NCBI GenBank assembly: GCA_017984435.1
Contig: JAGNZK010000023.1
Coordinates: forward strand, 1-44,707
DNA from: Nitrosomonas sp.
GTDB lineage: Bacteria; Pseudomonadota; Gammaproteobacteria; Burkholderiales; Nitrosomonadaceae
Reading direction: 5' to 3'
Length of the DNA stretch: 44,707 nucleotides
The notes beneath the pieces were generated by a model. That model saw only the letters and a list, made by a program, of their open reading frames with translations, was not told the DNA's origin and searched no databases. Made by a program: the position numbers and the translations under genes. Numbering within the stretch: the first letter of the stretch is position 1; every line of letters starts with the position of its first letter. Below, in pieces: positions 30,065 to 40,208 of this stretch.

Positions 30065-31290
30065 TCGGATTTACCTCGTAGACGGTCTTTAAGTATGGCG
30101 GCGCCGCGTTCCAACTCTTCCGCATAGATCCGGCGCAATACATTAGGGTCAACATTCAAACCATCCTTGCGCCTGACAAAGAAATAGATGGCAGCTTTGC
30201 CCAACGCATACGTAGTGGCACCACTGGAACTGGCGCTCCATAACGCTCCTATGGTCTGCCCCCAGAAGGGAATCACCTTGACCACCGTACGACTCAGCAG
30301 TCGTGTGAGATAGCTGGATGCAATCCCCGCGCCGACCAATCCGAGAAATTCTGTGACGGTACTTTTATCCCAACGCTGCCCATAGAGAATCGCCAGACTA
30401 TGCAATAGTTTCGCCTGCACAGCCGATACGGCAACCAGATCCACGACAGGCAATGCACCTAACCCTGCCGCTGCAACCGCATGACCCACAATATGTTGAT
30501 GTGCGGTACGCTCATACAAATCATGCACTTCCTTGTCACCACTCAACTGGTGCTGCAAACCCAACGGCAATAACGTTTCAATCGCTTGCCACAATGCTTC
30601 CAGACCATAATCCGGCGGTACAAATCCATCTTCAGGCAGTGTCAGATCGACCGCCACCCAGCGCACCGGTGCAAAACCGAGTAATTGCTTAAATCCATCA
30701 CGTTGTGCCCTTATCGCACGACGCACATCCATCGGAACTGTTTCCGGCAGTGGATCATCGCCATAAGGCCAGGGATGCACGTGCCCGCACTCACCTGGAT
30801 AAAGTTCATGCAAGCCGGTTTGTACAATCAACAAAGACCATTCGGGATGATGCTGGCGGATGGTATGCAATACCTCAAACACCGCTGTTTGGTTGATATC
30901 AGCCACTTTCATCACGGCAATCAGCAAATGCGCCTGAGACTCACAATAATGAATATCGTCATCGGGATCATAGGAAACCTCACCCAAACCGCGCGTATCC
31001 AGAAATCTCACCACGGGTACTTCATCAGGAAAATCATAAAAACGGGAGTGACGCGTACACGGCTGAAAACCATTGCCGATTTCAGCCGCTGCGCTACCGG
31101 TCAACGCCCTGATGATCGAGGTCTTGCCAGCCTGCGTCTTACCCAATAACCATAACACAGGCACCGGCATCCTGACGCGCGCTTCGCGCAACGATTGCTC
31201 CAGCAGCTCGTTGTCAACTTTGGGTTCCAACAGTGTCTCCCGCAACTGTTCCCAATAGTCTGTCCAGTTTTTCAGGTCGCCTAATTTCAT
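30061..31290 (-). CDS. GTPase with C-terminal DUF697 membrane domain
   Basis: The 409-residue protein has G1 GKTQAGKTS near residue 50, G3 DTRGLGE and a G4-like TGLHE. From about 260 onward the sequence HAVAAAGLGALPVVDLVAVSA fits DUF697, a domain of YcjF/Era-like membrane GTPases, with hydrophobic helices that likely insert into the membrane. It is the first gene of a two-gene unit with the next GTPase. Confidence 0.82.
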   Translation of the reverse strand: MKLGDLKNWTDYWEQLRETLLEPKVDNELLEQSLREARVRMPVPVLWLLGKTQAGKTSIIRALTGSAAAEIGNGFQPCTRHSRFYDFPDEVPVVRFLDTRGLGEVSYDPDDDIHYCESQAHLLIAVMKVADINQTAVFEVLHTIRQHHPEWSLLIVQTGLHELYPGECGHVHPWPYGDDPLPETVPMDVRRAIRAQRDGFKQLLGFAPVRWVAVDLTLPEDGFVPPDYGLEALWQAIETLLPLGLQHQLSGDKEVHDLYERTAHQHIVGHAVAAAGLGALPVVDLVAVSAVQAKLLHSLAILYGQRWDKSTVTEFLGLVGAGIASSYLTRLLSRTVVKVIPFWGQTIGALWSASSSGATTYALGKAAIYFFVRRKDGLNVDPNVLRRIYAEELERGAAILKDRLRGKSE

Positions 31291-31397
31291 CGCATTGTTA
31301 TCTTATCTTTAGTACACAACACCGAGATTTCTTACAGAGAAACACATAATAAACGGAGGCAAACAAAGTCACGTTAAGAAAAAAGGCATCATAAAAT

Positions 31398-31411
31398 TAG
31401 GATAATTCCTA
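31398..31411. promoter_or_regulatory. TAGGA-N4-TCCTA dyad, site 1
   Basis: TAGGATAATTCCTA is a perfect five-base dyad with a 4-base spacer. Read on the minus strand and extended outward it is TGTAGGAATTATCCTA, nearly the same as the sites at 31583 and 35619. It lies about 340 bases before the GGDEF-EAL start and 108 bases before the divergent GTPase start. Probable operator; the regulator is unknown. Confidence 0.5.
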
Positions 31412-31581
31412 CAAATAAGGCATATTAATATTATAATACCCAAGTTGCACTCGAGGTATTGAGGCATTTTACGCAACTCGCTGCAATGCGTAATCGAACC
31501 TTATAGCGATGTCTCAAACGATATCAGTTACTAAATAAAGTCTATATCTAAAATCATGACATTAATATTTATCTACCCTAA

Positions 31582-31614
31582 ATGTAGGAATTCTTCTATT
31601 CAACTTTCCTACAT
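31582..31614. promoter_or_regulatory. TGTAGGAA dyad pair, site 2
   Basis: ATGTAGGA (31582-31589) is the exact reverse complement of TCCTACAT (31607-31614). The left half continues as TGTAGGAATTCTTCTA, a variant of the shared motif. The site ends 132 bases before the ATG of the GGDEF-EAL gene. Confidence 0.5.
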
Positions 31615-31746
31615 GAAACCAGCTCAATTTCCGACAACTTTATCGGCTGATCTACACAAATCACGTTTTATCAATCGCTGAAACCGGACCTAACAAAACC
31701 GAATAACGCCCATATCGCTTGCATAGTTCCCTTCTGAGTATATCTG

Positions 31747-34700
31747 ATGAAGAATCCCGGATACCTTATTGACATCATCGAACATAGCGATTTGATCATC
31801 TATATTAAGAACAGTCTTAATCAATTTCTGTTTGTAAACAAAAAATTCGAAATAATTTTTAACCTTCAACGCAATCATATTTTAGGCAAGACTTGCACCG
31901 AGCTTTTTCCTAAAAATATTGCCGCCATCCTGAATCGAAATGATCATAAGGTAATACAGTCTGGGAAAACTATTGAGTACGAGGATTATTTGAATCTTCC
32001 TCAATACCAACGTTATCTCATTTGCTCCAAATTCCCGCTGCATGATGCGTTCTGGCAAGAAACGGTTATTTGCGCCATATTAACTGATATTACCGAATGC
32101 AAGCAGGCCGAACTGTCACTGAAAAACATCAAGATTCATTATCGCAGCCTGTTTGAAGAATCGCATGATGCTCAGTTGATCATTATCCCGCCGACATGGG
32201 AGTTTCAGATCGCCAATCCGGCAGCTGTCAAGATGTTCGGTTTATCCGAGATTATGGATTTTATAACCTTGGAACTAAATCACTGGAACCTGTCACCCGA
32301 GCGACAACCGGACGGACGTCCTTCCATGGATGCCGCGTTCGCTATGATTGAAATAGCTCTACGCGAAGGATCGCACTATTTTGAGTGGCGGCACAAGCGA
32401 GTAAATGGAGAAGAGTTTCCCTGCATGGTGTTGCTGACCCGCATGCAATCCAACGGAGAGGATTACCTGCAATGTTCAATACGGGACATTACAGAGCAAA
32501 AACGAATTGAATTGGCATTGCGCTGTAGTGAAGAACGCTTATCCCATGCTTTCCAAGCCGCTAATGATGGTCTTTGGGATTTCAACCTGGAAACACAAAC
32601 CGTCTATTACTCGCCACGCTGGAAAGAAATGCTGGGCTACGACCCCGATGAATTCACGTCGGATCTTGATACTTGGACAATGCTGGTACATCCGGAAGAC
32701 AGGGAAAAGGCACTGGCACTGCTCAATGGTTATCTGGAAGGACGCCTGGATACTTACAGAGCGGAATTTCGTATGCACCATAAAGAAGGTCATTGGATTT
32801 ACATTCTGTCACGAGGCATCTTGGCGCACGATAGTCAAGGCAGACCCCTTTCACCCCGGCGCATCATCGGCACGCATCTGGATATTACCGAACAGAAACA
32901 AGCGGAAAATCAATTACGTGAGAGCGAAGCTCGTTACCGTACCCTGTTTGAAGGCTCTTATGATGCCATGATAATATTTAGGGCGAATCCATTGAAATTA
33001 GTCACCTGCAACTCCGCCGCTCTGGAAATGTTCGGTGTGCCCGATTTAGAAACATTTGCTTTACTGGAACCGCTGGATCTCTTTCCGGAAAAGCAGAATG
33101 ATCAGGCTTTATTGCAGGATAAACTGCAGCAAGTCACTGAATTGGCCATACGTAATGGCTTTCACTATTTTGAATGGATACACAAACGTTTGCATGGGGA
33201 TACCTTCCCGGCAACAGTGATGCTGAGCCGCTCTGAAATCAATGGTGAATTATGTCTGCAAGCAACAGTTCGTGATATTACCCAACAAAAGAATGCTGAA
33301 GAACAGCTCAGATTAGCTGCCGGGGTGTTCGCACACGCCCGTGAAGGCATCATGATTATGAATGCCGATTTCATTCTTATTAATGTCAACGCCGCTTTCA
33401 CGTATATCACCGGTTATGAGCACGATGACGTCATAGGCAAAAAACCGGGTATCCTTAAATCCGATCGACACAGTATAGATTTCTACGCCAGTATGTATCA
33501 ATCCCTGGACGGAAAAGGACATTGGTATGGAGAAATCTGGAATCGTCGCAAAAATGGTGAAGTATATGCCGCTTTGCTCAATATCAGTCAGATTCTTAGC
33601 AAGGATGGCGAAACTCGTCATTTTGTGGGAATTTTTACCGACATTACCTATATAAAAACCCATCAACGTGAACTTGAACATCTTGCTCATTATGACATCT
33701 TAACCGGTTTGCCCAATCGCGTGCTACTGACTACACGGCTACAACAAGCTATGGCACTCACAAAACGACTAAACAAATTCATTGCTGTCGTCTTTATTGA
33801 TCTGGATGGCTTTAAAGCCATCAATGATCGATATGGCCATGAAACTGGTGATAAACTGCTGATTAACATTGCTAAAAATATGAAATACTCATTTCGTAAA
33901 GTAGACACCCTGGCGCGTATTGGTGGCGATGAGTTTATTGCAGTATTCCAAAGCCTTAACTCAAAAACAGACTGCGAACCATTTGTTCGCCGTATTCTTA
34001 CCTCTGTAACCAAACCCATCGTCATTAATGAACAAACCCTCAACATCACTGCCAGCATCGGCATCAGCCTTTACCCACAAGACGAAGACGCATCTCCCGA
34101 TTTGCTACTGCGCCAGGCTGACCAAGCAATGTATGAAGCAAAACTGGCTGGCAAAAATCGCTTTCACTTCTTTGATGCGGCGCATGACCAACTGATTCGG
34201 AACCAAAACCTCAATCTTAAACGTATTAAACTGGCCTTGGATCAACGGGAATTTGTCCTCTACTATCAACCCAAGATCAATTTGCGTACAGGACATGTCT
34301 TTGGTGTCGAAGCTTTAATCCGCTGGCAACATCCGGAAAAAGGATTACTGGCACCGGCATCCTTCTTGCCGAACCTGGAAAATCACCCATTCAATATTGA
34401 GTTGGGTGAGTGGGTTATCGATACTGCACTCACACAAATCGAAACATGGCAGACGATGGATATCCATATGCAAATTAGCGTCAATGTCGGCGCACAACAA
34501 CTACAACAATCTGACTTCTTTACTAAATTATCTATCTGCCTAGAAAATCATCCCCATGTTCAACCGCATCAGCTAGAGCTGGAAGTTCTGGAAACCAGTG
34601 CTCTGGAAGACATTACTCATGTCACAAATCTGATTGAATCATGCAATAAAATCGGCGTCGGGTTTGTATTAGACGATTTTGGAACGGGCTATTCTTCACT

Positions 34701-35370
34701 GAGCTATCTTAAACGGTTACCCATCCGCTTGATCAAAATCGACCAAAGCTTTGTACGCGATATGCTTAAGGATAAGGAAGATCTGGCAATCATTAAAGGC
34801 GTATTAGATCTGGCAAGCGTGTTTCACCGCAATGTAGTTGCGGAAGGCATTGAAACCGCTCAGCATCATCGTTTACTCATCAGCCTTGGTTGCGAATTAG
34901 GGCAAGGATATGGTATTGCCCAGCCTATGCCGACGGAAGCGTTTCCAGCGTGGCTATCCGCCTGGCGGCCTGATCCTGACTGGTTATTGGTACCCATCGT
35001 CAATCATGATGACCTATCGTTACTATTCGCCAAGGTAGCCCATGACGCTGCTCTGATGTCAGATTCAACCCATTTGAACGGCGAGCGATCAACACCCAAT
35101 CCGATCAAATTATCCGATTGCTTGCTCAGTCAATGGCTGGAAGGTGAAGGCCAACAACGATTCGGCGCTACTTCCTGGTACCAAGGCATAACTGCATTGC
35201 ACCTTCAAACACATGCGTTAGCAACCCAGTTAGCGGAATCATCCAGAAACAATGATCATTGTGTTATAGACACACAATCTATTGATTATATTAATACGGA
35301 GAGGCAATTGACCATTGAGATTGAGAAATTATTTTGTTCTGCACCAACCAAAAAACACCCGTTAAGTTAG
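31747..35370 (+). CDS. Five-PAS GGDEF-EAL c-di-GMP enzyme with CZB-like C-terminus
   Basis: A 1207-residue soluble sensor of the c-di-GMP network. Five PAS-like segments occupy about 1-655; PAS 2 (from 131) and PAS 4 share the layout of RSLFEESHDA and RTLFEGSYDA. The GGDEF motif is intact (726-730). RKVD lies exactly five residues before it, so the inhibitory I-site is present. The EAL motif (855-857), DDFGTGYSSLSYL and KIDQSFV suggest an active phosphodiesterase too. Residues ~1120-1160 read CLLSQWLEGEGQQRFG with two later histidines, which resembles the CZB zinc-binding domain. No transmembrane helix is seen. It lies upstream of the DUF4347 gene in the same direction and shares its promoter motif. 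Confidence 0.9.
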   Translation: MKNPGYLIDIIEHSDLIIYIKNSLNQFLFVNKKFEIIFNLQRNHILGKTCTELFPKNIAAILNRNDHKVIQSGKTIEYEDYLNLPQYQRYLICSKFPLHDAFWQETVICAILTDITECKQAELSLKNIKIHYRSLFEESHDAQLIIIPPTWEFQIANPAAVKMFGLSEIMDFITLELNHWNLSPERQPDGRPSMDAAFAMIEIALREGSHYFEWRHKRVNGEEFPCMVLLTRMQSNGEDYLQCSIRDITEQKRIELALRCSEERLSHAFQAANDGLWDFNLETQTVYYSPRWKEMLGYDPDEFTSDLDTWTMLVHPEDREKALALLNGYLEGRLDTYRAEFRMHHKEGHWIYILSRGILAHDSQGRPLSPRRIIGTHLDITEQKQAENQLRESEARYRTLFEGSYDAMIIFRANPLKLVTCNSAALEMFGVPDLETFALLEPLDLFPEKQNDQALLQDKLQQVTELAIRNGFHYFEWIHKRLHGDTFPATVMLSRSEINGELCLQATVRDITQQKNAEEQLRLAAGVFAHAREGIMIMNADFILINVNAAFTYITGYEHDDVIGKKPGILKSDRHSIDFYASMYQSLDGKGHWYGEIWNRRKNGEVYAALLNISQILSKDGETRHFVGIFTDITYIKTHQRELEHLAHYDILTGLPNRVLLTTRLQQAMALTKRLNKFIAVVFIDLDGFKAINDRYGHETGDKLLINIAKNMKYSFRKVDTLARIGGDEFIAVFQSLNSKTDCEPFVRRILTSVTKPIVINEQTLNITASIGISLYPQDEDASPDLLLRQADQAMYEAKLAGKNRFHFFDAAHDQLIRNQNLNLKRIKLALDQREFVLYYQPKINLRTGHVFGVEALIRWQHPEKGLLAPASFLPNLENHPFNIELGEWVIDTALTQIETWQTMDIHMQISVNVGAQQLQQSDFFTKLSICLENHPHVQPHQLELEVLETSALEDITHVTNLIESCNKIGVGFVLDDFGTGYSSLSYLKRLPIRLIKIDQSFVRDMLKDKEDLAIIKGVLDLASVFHRNVVAEGIETAQHHRLLISLGCELGQGYGIAQPMPTEAFPAWLSAWRPDPDWLLVPIVNHDDLSLLFAKVAHDAALMSDSTHLNGERSTPNPIKLSDCLLSQWLEGEGQQRFGATSWYQGITALHLQTHALATQLAESSRNNDHCVIDTQSIDYINTERQLTIEIEKLFCSAPTKKHPLS

Positions 35371-35656
35371 TAAAAAGTATCCCATCACAAATATAAATTT
35401 CCTGTCTTTTCATCCTGATATCTGACTTAAGCGCTGCTAAATAATACTGCAATCGCGTTTATGTACATCCAGATTTAATAGGCCTTTGGAAAACTATCCG
35501 CATTGCCGATTTATCAAAGATTATCTGGATCAACCTCTATTCCCAATGGAATAAGAGGCGTAAAGCACGTCACATTAACATAATCAGCAGATTCACACAT
35601 TGTTAGAATGCACCATTCTGTAGGAATATTCCTCTATTATCTGTGGGAAAAATAAA
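35371..35656. other. 286-base region before the second DUF4347 gene
   Basis: A hairpin of CCTCTATTCC with GGAATAAGAGG (35534-35558, one bulged base) is present but has no T-run. Two dyads near the gene start are listed separately. No coding region is apparent. Confidence 0.45.
35605..35638. promoter_or_regulatory. Two adjacent dyads before the DUF4347 gene, site 3
   Basis: AGAATG-CAC-CATTCT (35605-35619) is a perfect inverted repeat. It is followed at once by TGTAGGAATATTCCTCTATT (35619-35638), in which AGGAATATTCCT is a perfect 12-base palindrome. The second element is the third copy of the TGTAGGAAT-N2-TCCTA motif seen upstream of the GGDEF-EAL gene. It ends 19 bases before the proposed start codon. 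Confidence 0.55.
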
Positions 35657-38600
35657 TTGTTAATAGGTATTATACATAAGGCTATAAATATCCAAACAAT
35701 ACAACCTCAACAATCTATTTTATTCATTGACAGTGGCGTAGCCGATTACCAAACTCTGATTAACGGCGTTAAAGCGGGAACAAAAGTTGTCATACTCAAT
35801 ACCGATCAGGATGGTGTACAGCAAATCACTGACGTACTGAATCAATCTTCCAATGTAGACAGTGTCCATATCCTGTCTCATGGCAATCAAGCCGAAGTGA
35901 TGCTTGGCAACGTCGCGTTGAATCGCAGTTCATTCGCTGCCTACCAGCCTGCTTTACAATCCTGGCGCAACGCGCTCTCAGAAACAGCAGAAGTTGTACT
36001 GTACGGCTGCCATGTGGCCAAAGGCGCTATCGGGCAACAATTCATCCGCCAGCTAAGCGCAACGATCCAAGCAAGTATCACCGCTTCTGTCGATCTGACC
36101 GGTGCTAAATCTCTCGGAGGAAACTGGGAACTCGCATTCCATTATGGACAAATCCATCATTCGCAGATTTTTGCACAAAATGCATTAGACAATTATGTCG
36201 GCATCTTAGCGACTGAAACCATTTCGTTTGATGCAGAGGAATTATCCAGCGCAAAAACTGATGTATCAGTTTACAGTTATACCAAAGCAACAAAAGGCTA
36301 TAGCGATTTAACCATCAAACTGACCGACTCGGATACTGACCAAGATTTCACTTCATTAAAATTGATGTCGGATAAAAGAGATGGTCTATGGGATGCTTCA
36401 TATCTATATGGGTATCCATCCGGAATAATCATTCGTGATGACAGTAGCTACAAAACGGGGACCTGGTTTGCATTTGCCACAGTAAAGGGCGACGAGTTTG
36501 ATTTGGTCTCAATAGATATCAGTGAAGCAAAAGGTAGCTTAGATACAGTAGAAATTCTTGGATACCGGGATGGAAAACAAGTTACCAGTGAAGACCCTAT
36601 TCCGTTGAAGACCGCCGGCACGACAGAATTCCAGACCATCAGTTTATCCACTGCTTTTGATAATGTGGATGAAGTGCGTATCCGTCATATCTCAAGCGGA
36701 ACATTTAACTACAAGGATTTTCCCGGTCAATTTGGCATGGTGTATGGAAACTTTGTTTTTCAACCGGCACTCACTCCCACCATCACGTCTGCCACTTACG
36801 ACGCCGGTGATAATTACCTGATAGTAACCGGCACCAACATGACTGCCACAGTAGGCGCTGCCAACGATATCGATGTCACCAAACTGACCCTGACCGGACA
36901 AGGCGGCGCCACGTATACGCTCACCTCGGCTAGCGTTGAAATCACATCGGCAACTGGATTTACCGTAACCCTGAATGCCACAGATCAAACGCATGTGGAA
37001 GGATTAGTGAATAAGAATGGCACTTCCGCCGTCGATGCCACAACGTTTAATATCGCCGCTGCGGCTGACTGGAATCCCTCCCAGACCGGTAATGTAGATA
37101 CCACCGGGAATGGGATTACCGTCAGTAATGTACAAACCCCCACCATCACGTCCGCCACTTACGATGCCAGCACCGGCGCATTAGTGGTAACCGGAACCAA
37201 CTTCGTAAACGCCAATGGTGCTGCCAACGATATCACCGCCAATAAATTCACGTTCACCGGTGAAGGTGGAACAACTTATACATTGACCGATTCCTCCAAT
37301 GTCGAGATTACTTCCGGCACGGCTTTCACCATCACATTGAGTGCGACGGACAAAGCCGCGATCAATCAGATTAGCAATAAGAATGGCACTTCATCAACGA
37401 GTGGCACCACCTATAACCTAGCTGCCGCCGATGACTGGAACACGGTGATCGGCAATGCGAATATCGCTGATCTCACCGGTAATGGCATTACTGTCAGTAA
37501 CGTTGCCGCACCAGTTATTATATCCGCCACTTACGATGCCAGTACCGACGCATTAGTGGTGACCGGCACAGGCTTATTGAAATTAAACGGCGTTACCAAC
37601 GATATCGTCGCCAACAAGTTCACTTTCACCGGTGAAGGTGGGGCAACTTATACATTAACCGATACTTCAAATGTCGAAATCACTTCCGGCACGGCTTTTA
37701 CACTTACATTGAGTGCGACGGATAAAGTTGGCATCAACCAAATCACCAACAAAAACGGCACCAGCTCTACCGGCGGCACGACCTACAATCTGGCTGCCGC
37801 AGAAGATTGGGCGGCTGGGGCTGACGCTGCGGTTGTCGTCGCCGATCTCACCGGCAATGGCATGACCGTCTCCAATGTGGCCGTTCCCACGATTACATCG
37901 GCGACTTATGACGCTTCCACCGGTGCATTGGTAGTCACCGGCTCAAACTTCCTGAGTACAAGCGGTGCTACCAACGATATCGTCGCCAACAAGTTCACTT
38001 TCACCGGTGAAGGTGGGGCAACTTATACATTAACCGATACTTCAAATGTCGAAATCACTTCCGGCACGGCTTTTACACTTACATTGAGTGCGACGGATAA
38101 AGCCGCTGTGAATCTGCTCCTGAATGAGGACGGCACGGCATCGAGCGATGCAACCACCTACAATGTCGCCGCGGCAGAGGATTGGGCGGCCGGTGCGGAC
38201 GCTGCGGTTGTCGTCGCCGATCTGGCAGGCAACGGCATAACCGTTACCATTCCACCCGCTTCATCCGGCGGTGGCGGCAACCCTGCACCGACTCCCACGA
38301 TTATTGATGGCGCCACTACCAGCACAACAACGCAATCGGATGGCACAGTGATCACCACTGTTTTGCCGATCAGTACTGATCGCCAAGATGATCCGAACAG
38401 CTTATTCCCTCAATATGCAGATGTCCCTGTCATTCGCAATTCAAATGGCGATACCTTGTTGACTGTCAGTCTGCCTGTCGGTGTCGGTTTGAATATTGCC
38501 GGCAAATTACAATTGCTGAATATACATGAGGCTACCGATGATCTAACTCAGCGCATTGAGCAAGAAACCGGCTCAGACAGTGCTTTAACTCAGGAAATTA

Positions 38601-40042
38601 TCAATCGCGCCAAGGATTTTCTCTCGACATTGGCCACCGATGAGCACGTCACTGTGCAGACCATCACGCCATCGATCAATAATAACCAATCACCCGATGT
38701 ACCCATTATTGTTACCGGATCGAATATCAATAACGACGATAAGCAAATTTTGATCATCGATGCCAGAAACCTCCCATCCGGCGCTATCATTCAACTGGAC
38801 AACGTTGCATTCGCACTCATTATCGGCGCTGTTCGGGTTGTCGGCGGCAACGGTGAGAACTTTGTTGTCGGCGATAATCAAAATCAATATATCGTGCTGG
38901 GTGCCGACGACGATATTTTGTTTGGTAGCGGCGGTAATGATACGGTCGGCAGCTTGGCCGGTAATGATCAGATTTCCGGCGACGTGGGTAATGATATTGT
39001 TTTCGGTGGCGCCGGCAATGACTTGTTGAGTGGCGGCACCGGCAATGATCAACTCAATGGTGGCTTGGGCTTTGACAGCGCATCTCAGGATGGGCAATTA
39101 TCGGACTATCAGGTTGAAACGCATGGTAGCGTAATCACGCTCACGCAAAGCAACGGTGAAGTCGATACATTGACCGATGTCGAGTCAATCCGTTTTGCCA
39201 CCGGCCCCAGTTTGTCCATCGCATACTCCGCCATTGAAGCGGTTGCACACCATTTGGTCAAAACCTGGCTGGGACGTGATTTGACCGTTATTGAGGGTGA
39301 TGCCGTACAAAACTGGCAAACAGCCACTACGGACGACATTTTAACTGCTTTTCACGACCTGCCTGAAGCAGCCGATCTACAAGACAAAACCAACAGCGAA
39401 TTACTGGCAGGCTTGGCAACCGACTTAACTATTGTTCAGTTGGATACAGCTCTTGAGATCATTGCTGGCGATAGTAACGATGAAGGGTATTTATCGTTAG
39501 GGTTAGGGTTGAAAGTAGACGGCGGCAAAGGTCATGATGTATTGCATATGCTGGGCGGTCGTGAAGATGTTCATCTGGCGTCAGTCAATGATCGTCTGGA
39601 ATTAACCCGCCTCAATGATGGCGCCATGCTGAGCCTCAGGAATACCGAAATGATTGCTTTTGACAGCGGTGAAACCGTGGTAATTGCACACAATCAGACC
39701 GAAGATATCCTAGCACGCCTGGTACATAGTTTCTTTGATCGGGATGCTACCCCGGAAGAATGGCAATCAGGGCGGGAAGCGCTGGATGTTCAGGTCAGTC
39801 ATCGCGCTATTTTGGATTGGTTTAAGCAGCATGCCGGTTTGGATGATCTGTCCAACACGGATTATGTGCAAACGATTTATACCCAGACATTAGGGCGTGC
39901 TGCGACGAGTGATGAACTCGACCAACAATTATTCCGCTTGGATAGTAATCAGGTGGATCGTGAATGGCTAGCGGTTGAGATCGCTCAGAGTACCGAAGCT
40001 GCCGTTCATTTGGTAGGCAGCGTCATGTTGCAAGAGGGATGA
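35657..40042 (+). CDS. DUF4347 RTX protein with ~123-residue beta repeats
   Basis: A predicted 1461-residue type I-secreted or surface protein. DUF4347 covers ~15-180 with SHG (His75) and YGC (Cys118). A beta-sandwich-like domain (~184-370, [18 protein letters not shown]) follows. Four repeats of about 121-125 residues come next (~373-868), each beginning near TSATYDA and containing [10 protein letters not shown] and a NKNGTSS-type segment. After a glycine-rich linker (PASSGGGG), a segment of unknown fold and RTX repeats ([16 protein letters not shown], ~1065-1140), the C-terminus carries DUF4214-like sequence ([22 protein letters not shown]). The only in-frame start is TTG; the paralogue at 42214 has an ATG at the equivalent place, where this gene reads ATA. 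The protein is probably an adhesin or matrix protein. Confidence 0.8.
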   Translation: MLIGIIHKAINIQTIQPQQSILFIDSGVADYQTLINGVKAGTKVVILNTDQDGVQQITDVLNQSSNVDSVHILSHGNQAEVMLGNVALNRSSFAAYQPALQSWRNALSETAEVVLYGCHVAKGAIGQQFIRQLSATIQASITASVDLTGAKSLGGNWELAFHYGQIHHSQIFAQNALDNYVGILATETISFDAEELSSAKTDVSVYSYTKATKGYSDLTIKLTDSDTDQDFTSLKLMSDKRDGLWDASYLYGYPSGIIIRDDSSYKTGTWFAFATVKGDEFDLVSIDISEAKGSLDTVEILGYRDGKQVTSEDPIPLKTAGTTEFQTISLSTAFDNVDEVRIRHISSGTFNYKDFPGQFGMVYGNFVFQPALTPTITSATYDAGDNYLIVTGTNMTATVGAANDIDVTKLTLTGQGGATYTLTSASVEITSATGFTVTLNATDQTHVEGLVNKNGTSAVDATTFNIAAAADWNPSQTGNVDTTGNGITVSNVQTPTITSATYDASTGALVVTGTNFVNANGAANDITANKFTFTGEGGTTYTLTDSSNVEITSGTAFTITLSATDKAAINQISNKNGTSSTSGTTYNLAAADDWNTVIGNANIADLTGNGITVSNVAAPVIISATYDASTDALVVTGTGLLKLNGVTNDIVANKFTFTGEGGATYTLTDTSNVEITSGTAFTLTLSATDKVGINQITNKNGTSSTGGTTYNLAAAEDWAAGADAAVVVADLTGNGMTVSNVAVPTITSATYDASTGALVVTGSNFLSTSGATNDIVANKFTFTGEGGATYTLTDTSNVEITSGTAFTLTLSATDKAAVNLLLNEDGTASSDATTYNVAAAEDWAAGADAAVVVADLAGNGITVTIPPASSGGGGNPAPTPTIIDGATTSTTTQSDGTVITTVLPISTDRQDDPNSLFPQYADVPVIRNSNGDTLLTVSLPVGVGLNIAGKLQLLNIHEATDDLTQRIEQETGSDSALTQEIINRAKDFLSTLATDEHVTVQTITPSINNNQSPDVPIIVTGSNINNDDKQILIIDARNLPSGAIIQLDNVAFALIIGAVRVVGGNGENFVVGDNQNQYIVLGADDDILFGSGGNDTVGSLAGNDQISGDVGNDIVFGGAGNDLLSGGTGNDQLNGGLGFDSASQDGQLSDYQVETHGSVITLTQSNGEVDTLTDVESIRFATGPSLSIAYSAIEAVAHHLVKTWLGRDLTVIEGDAVQNWQTATTDDILTAFHDLPEAADLQDKTNSELLAGLATDLTIVQLDTALEIIAGDSNDEGYLSLGLGLKVDGGKGHDVLHMLGGREDVHLASVNDRLELTRLNDGAMLSLRNTEMIAFDSGETVVIAHNQTEDILARLVHSFFDRDATPEEWQSGREALDVQVSHRAILDWFKQHAGLDDLSNTDYVQTIYTQTLGRAATSDELDQQLFRLDSNQVDREWLAVEIAQSTEAAVHLVGSVMLQEG
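36822..37371 (+). repeat. 550-bp block identical to 43331-43880
   Basis: Reading both copies base by base shows no difference over 550 bases, covering most of repeat 1 and the first two thirds of repeat 2. The flanking DNA differs: upstream, the codons before TAGTAACCGG are diverged; downstream, changes begin at the next base and remain sparse. The offset is constant at 6509 bases. Confidence 0.9.
37594..37727 (+). repeat. 134-bp internal repeat, identical to 37969-38102
   Basis: The segment encoding [16 protein letters not shown] through LSATDK occurs twice in this gene without a difference, 375 bases (125 codons) apart, marking repeats 3 and 4 as recent copies of one another. Confidence 0.88.
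37969..38102 (+). repeat. 134-bp internal repeat, second copy
   Basis: Exact copy of 37594-37727, in repeat 4 of the same protein; the sequences after it diverge ([11 protein letters not shown] against [11 protein letters not shown]). Confidence 0.88.
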
Positions 40043-40208
40043 GTGTAAATTGACCGTTCGCCGAACAACACACGTTCCTCAGCGGAACTAAACATGGCGG
40101 ATTGAGGTACTGCTACGATACTTAGCACTTTGTATTAAAAACTAGGTAATATTTATCGTGGCAGTTGTTATCTATGAAATTAAAATCTTAATGAAAAGGA
40201 GATAATCT

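Larger units (their letters stand above)
31291..31746. other. 456-base region upstream of the GGDEF-EAL gene
   Basis: This AT-rich divergent region holds the promoters of the GTPase pair (minus) and the c-di-GMP gene (plus). Two TAGGA-type dyads are listed separately. The stretch at about 31440-31495, with TTGCACTCGAGG and GCAACTCGCTGC, has repeat-like character, but no matching copy was found elsewhere in the window. No coding region is credible here. Confidence 0.45.
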
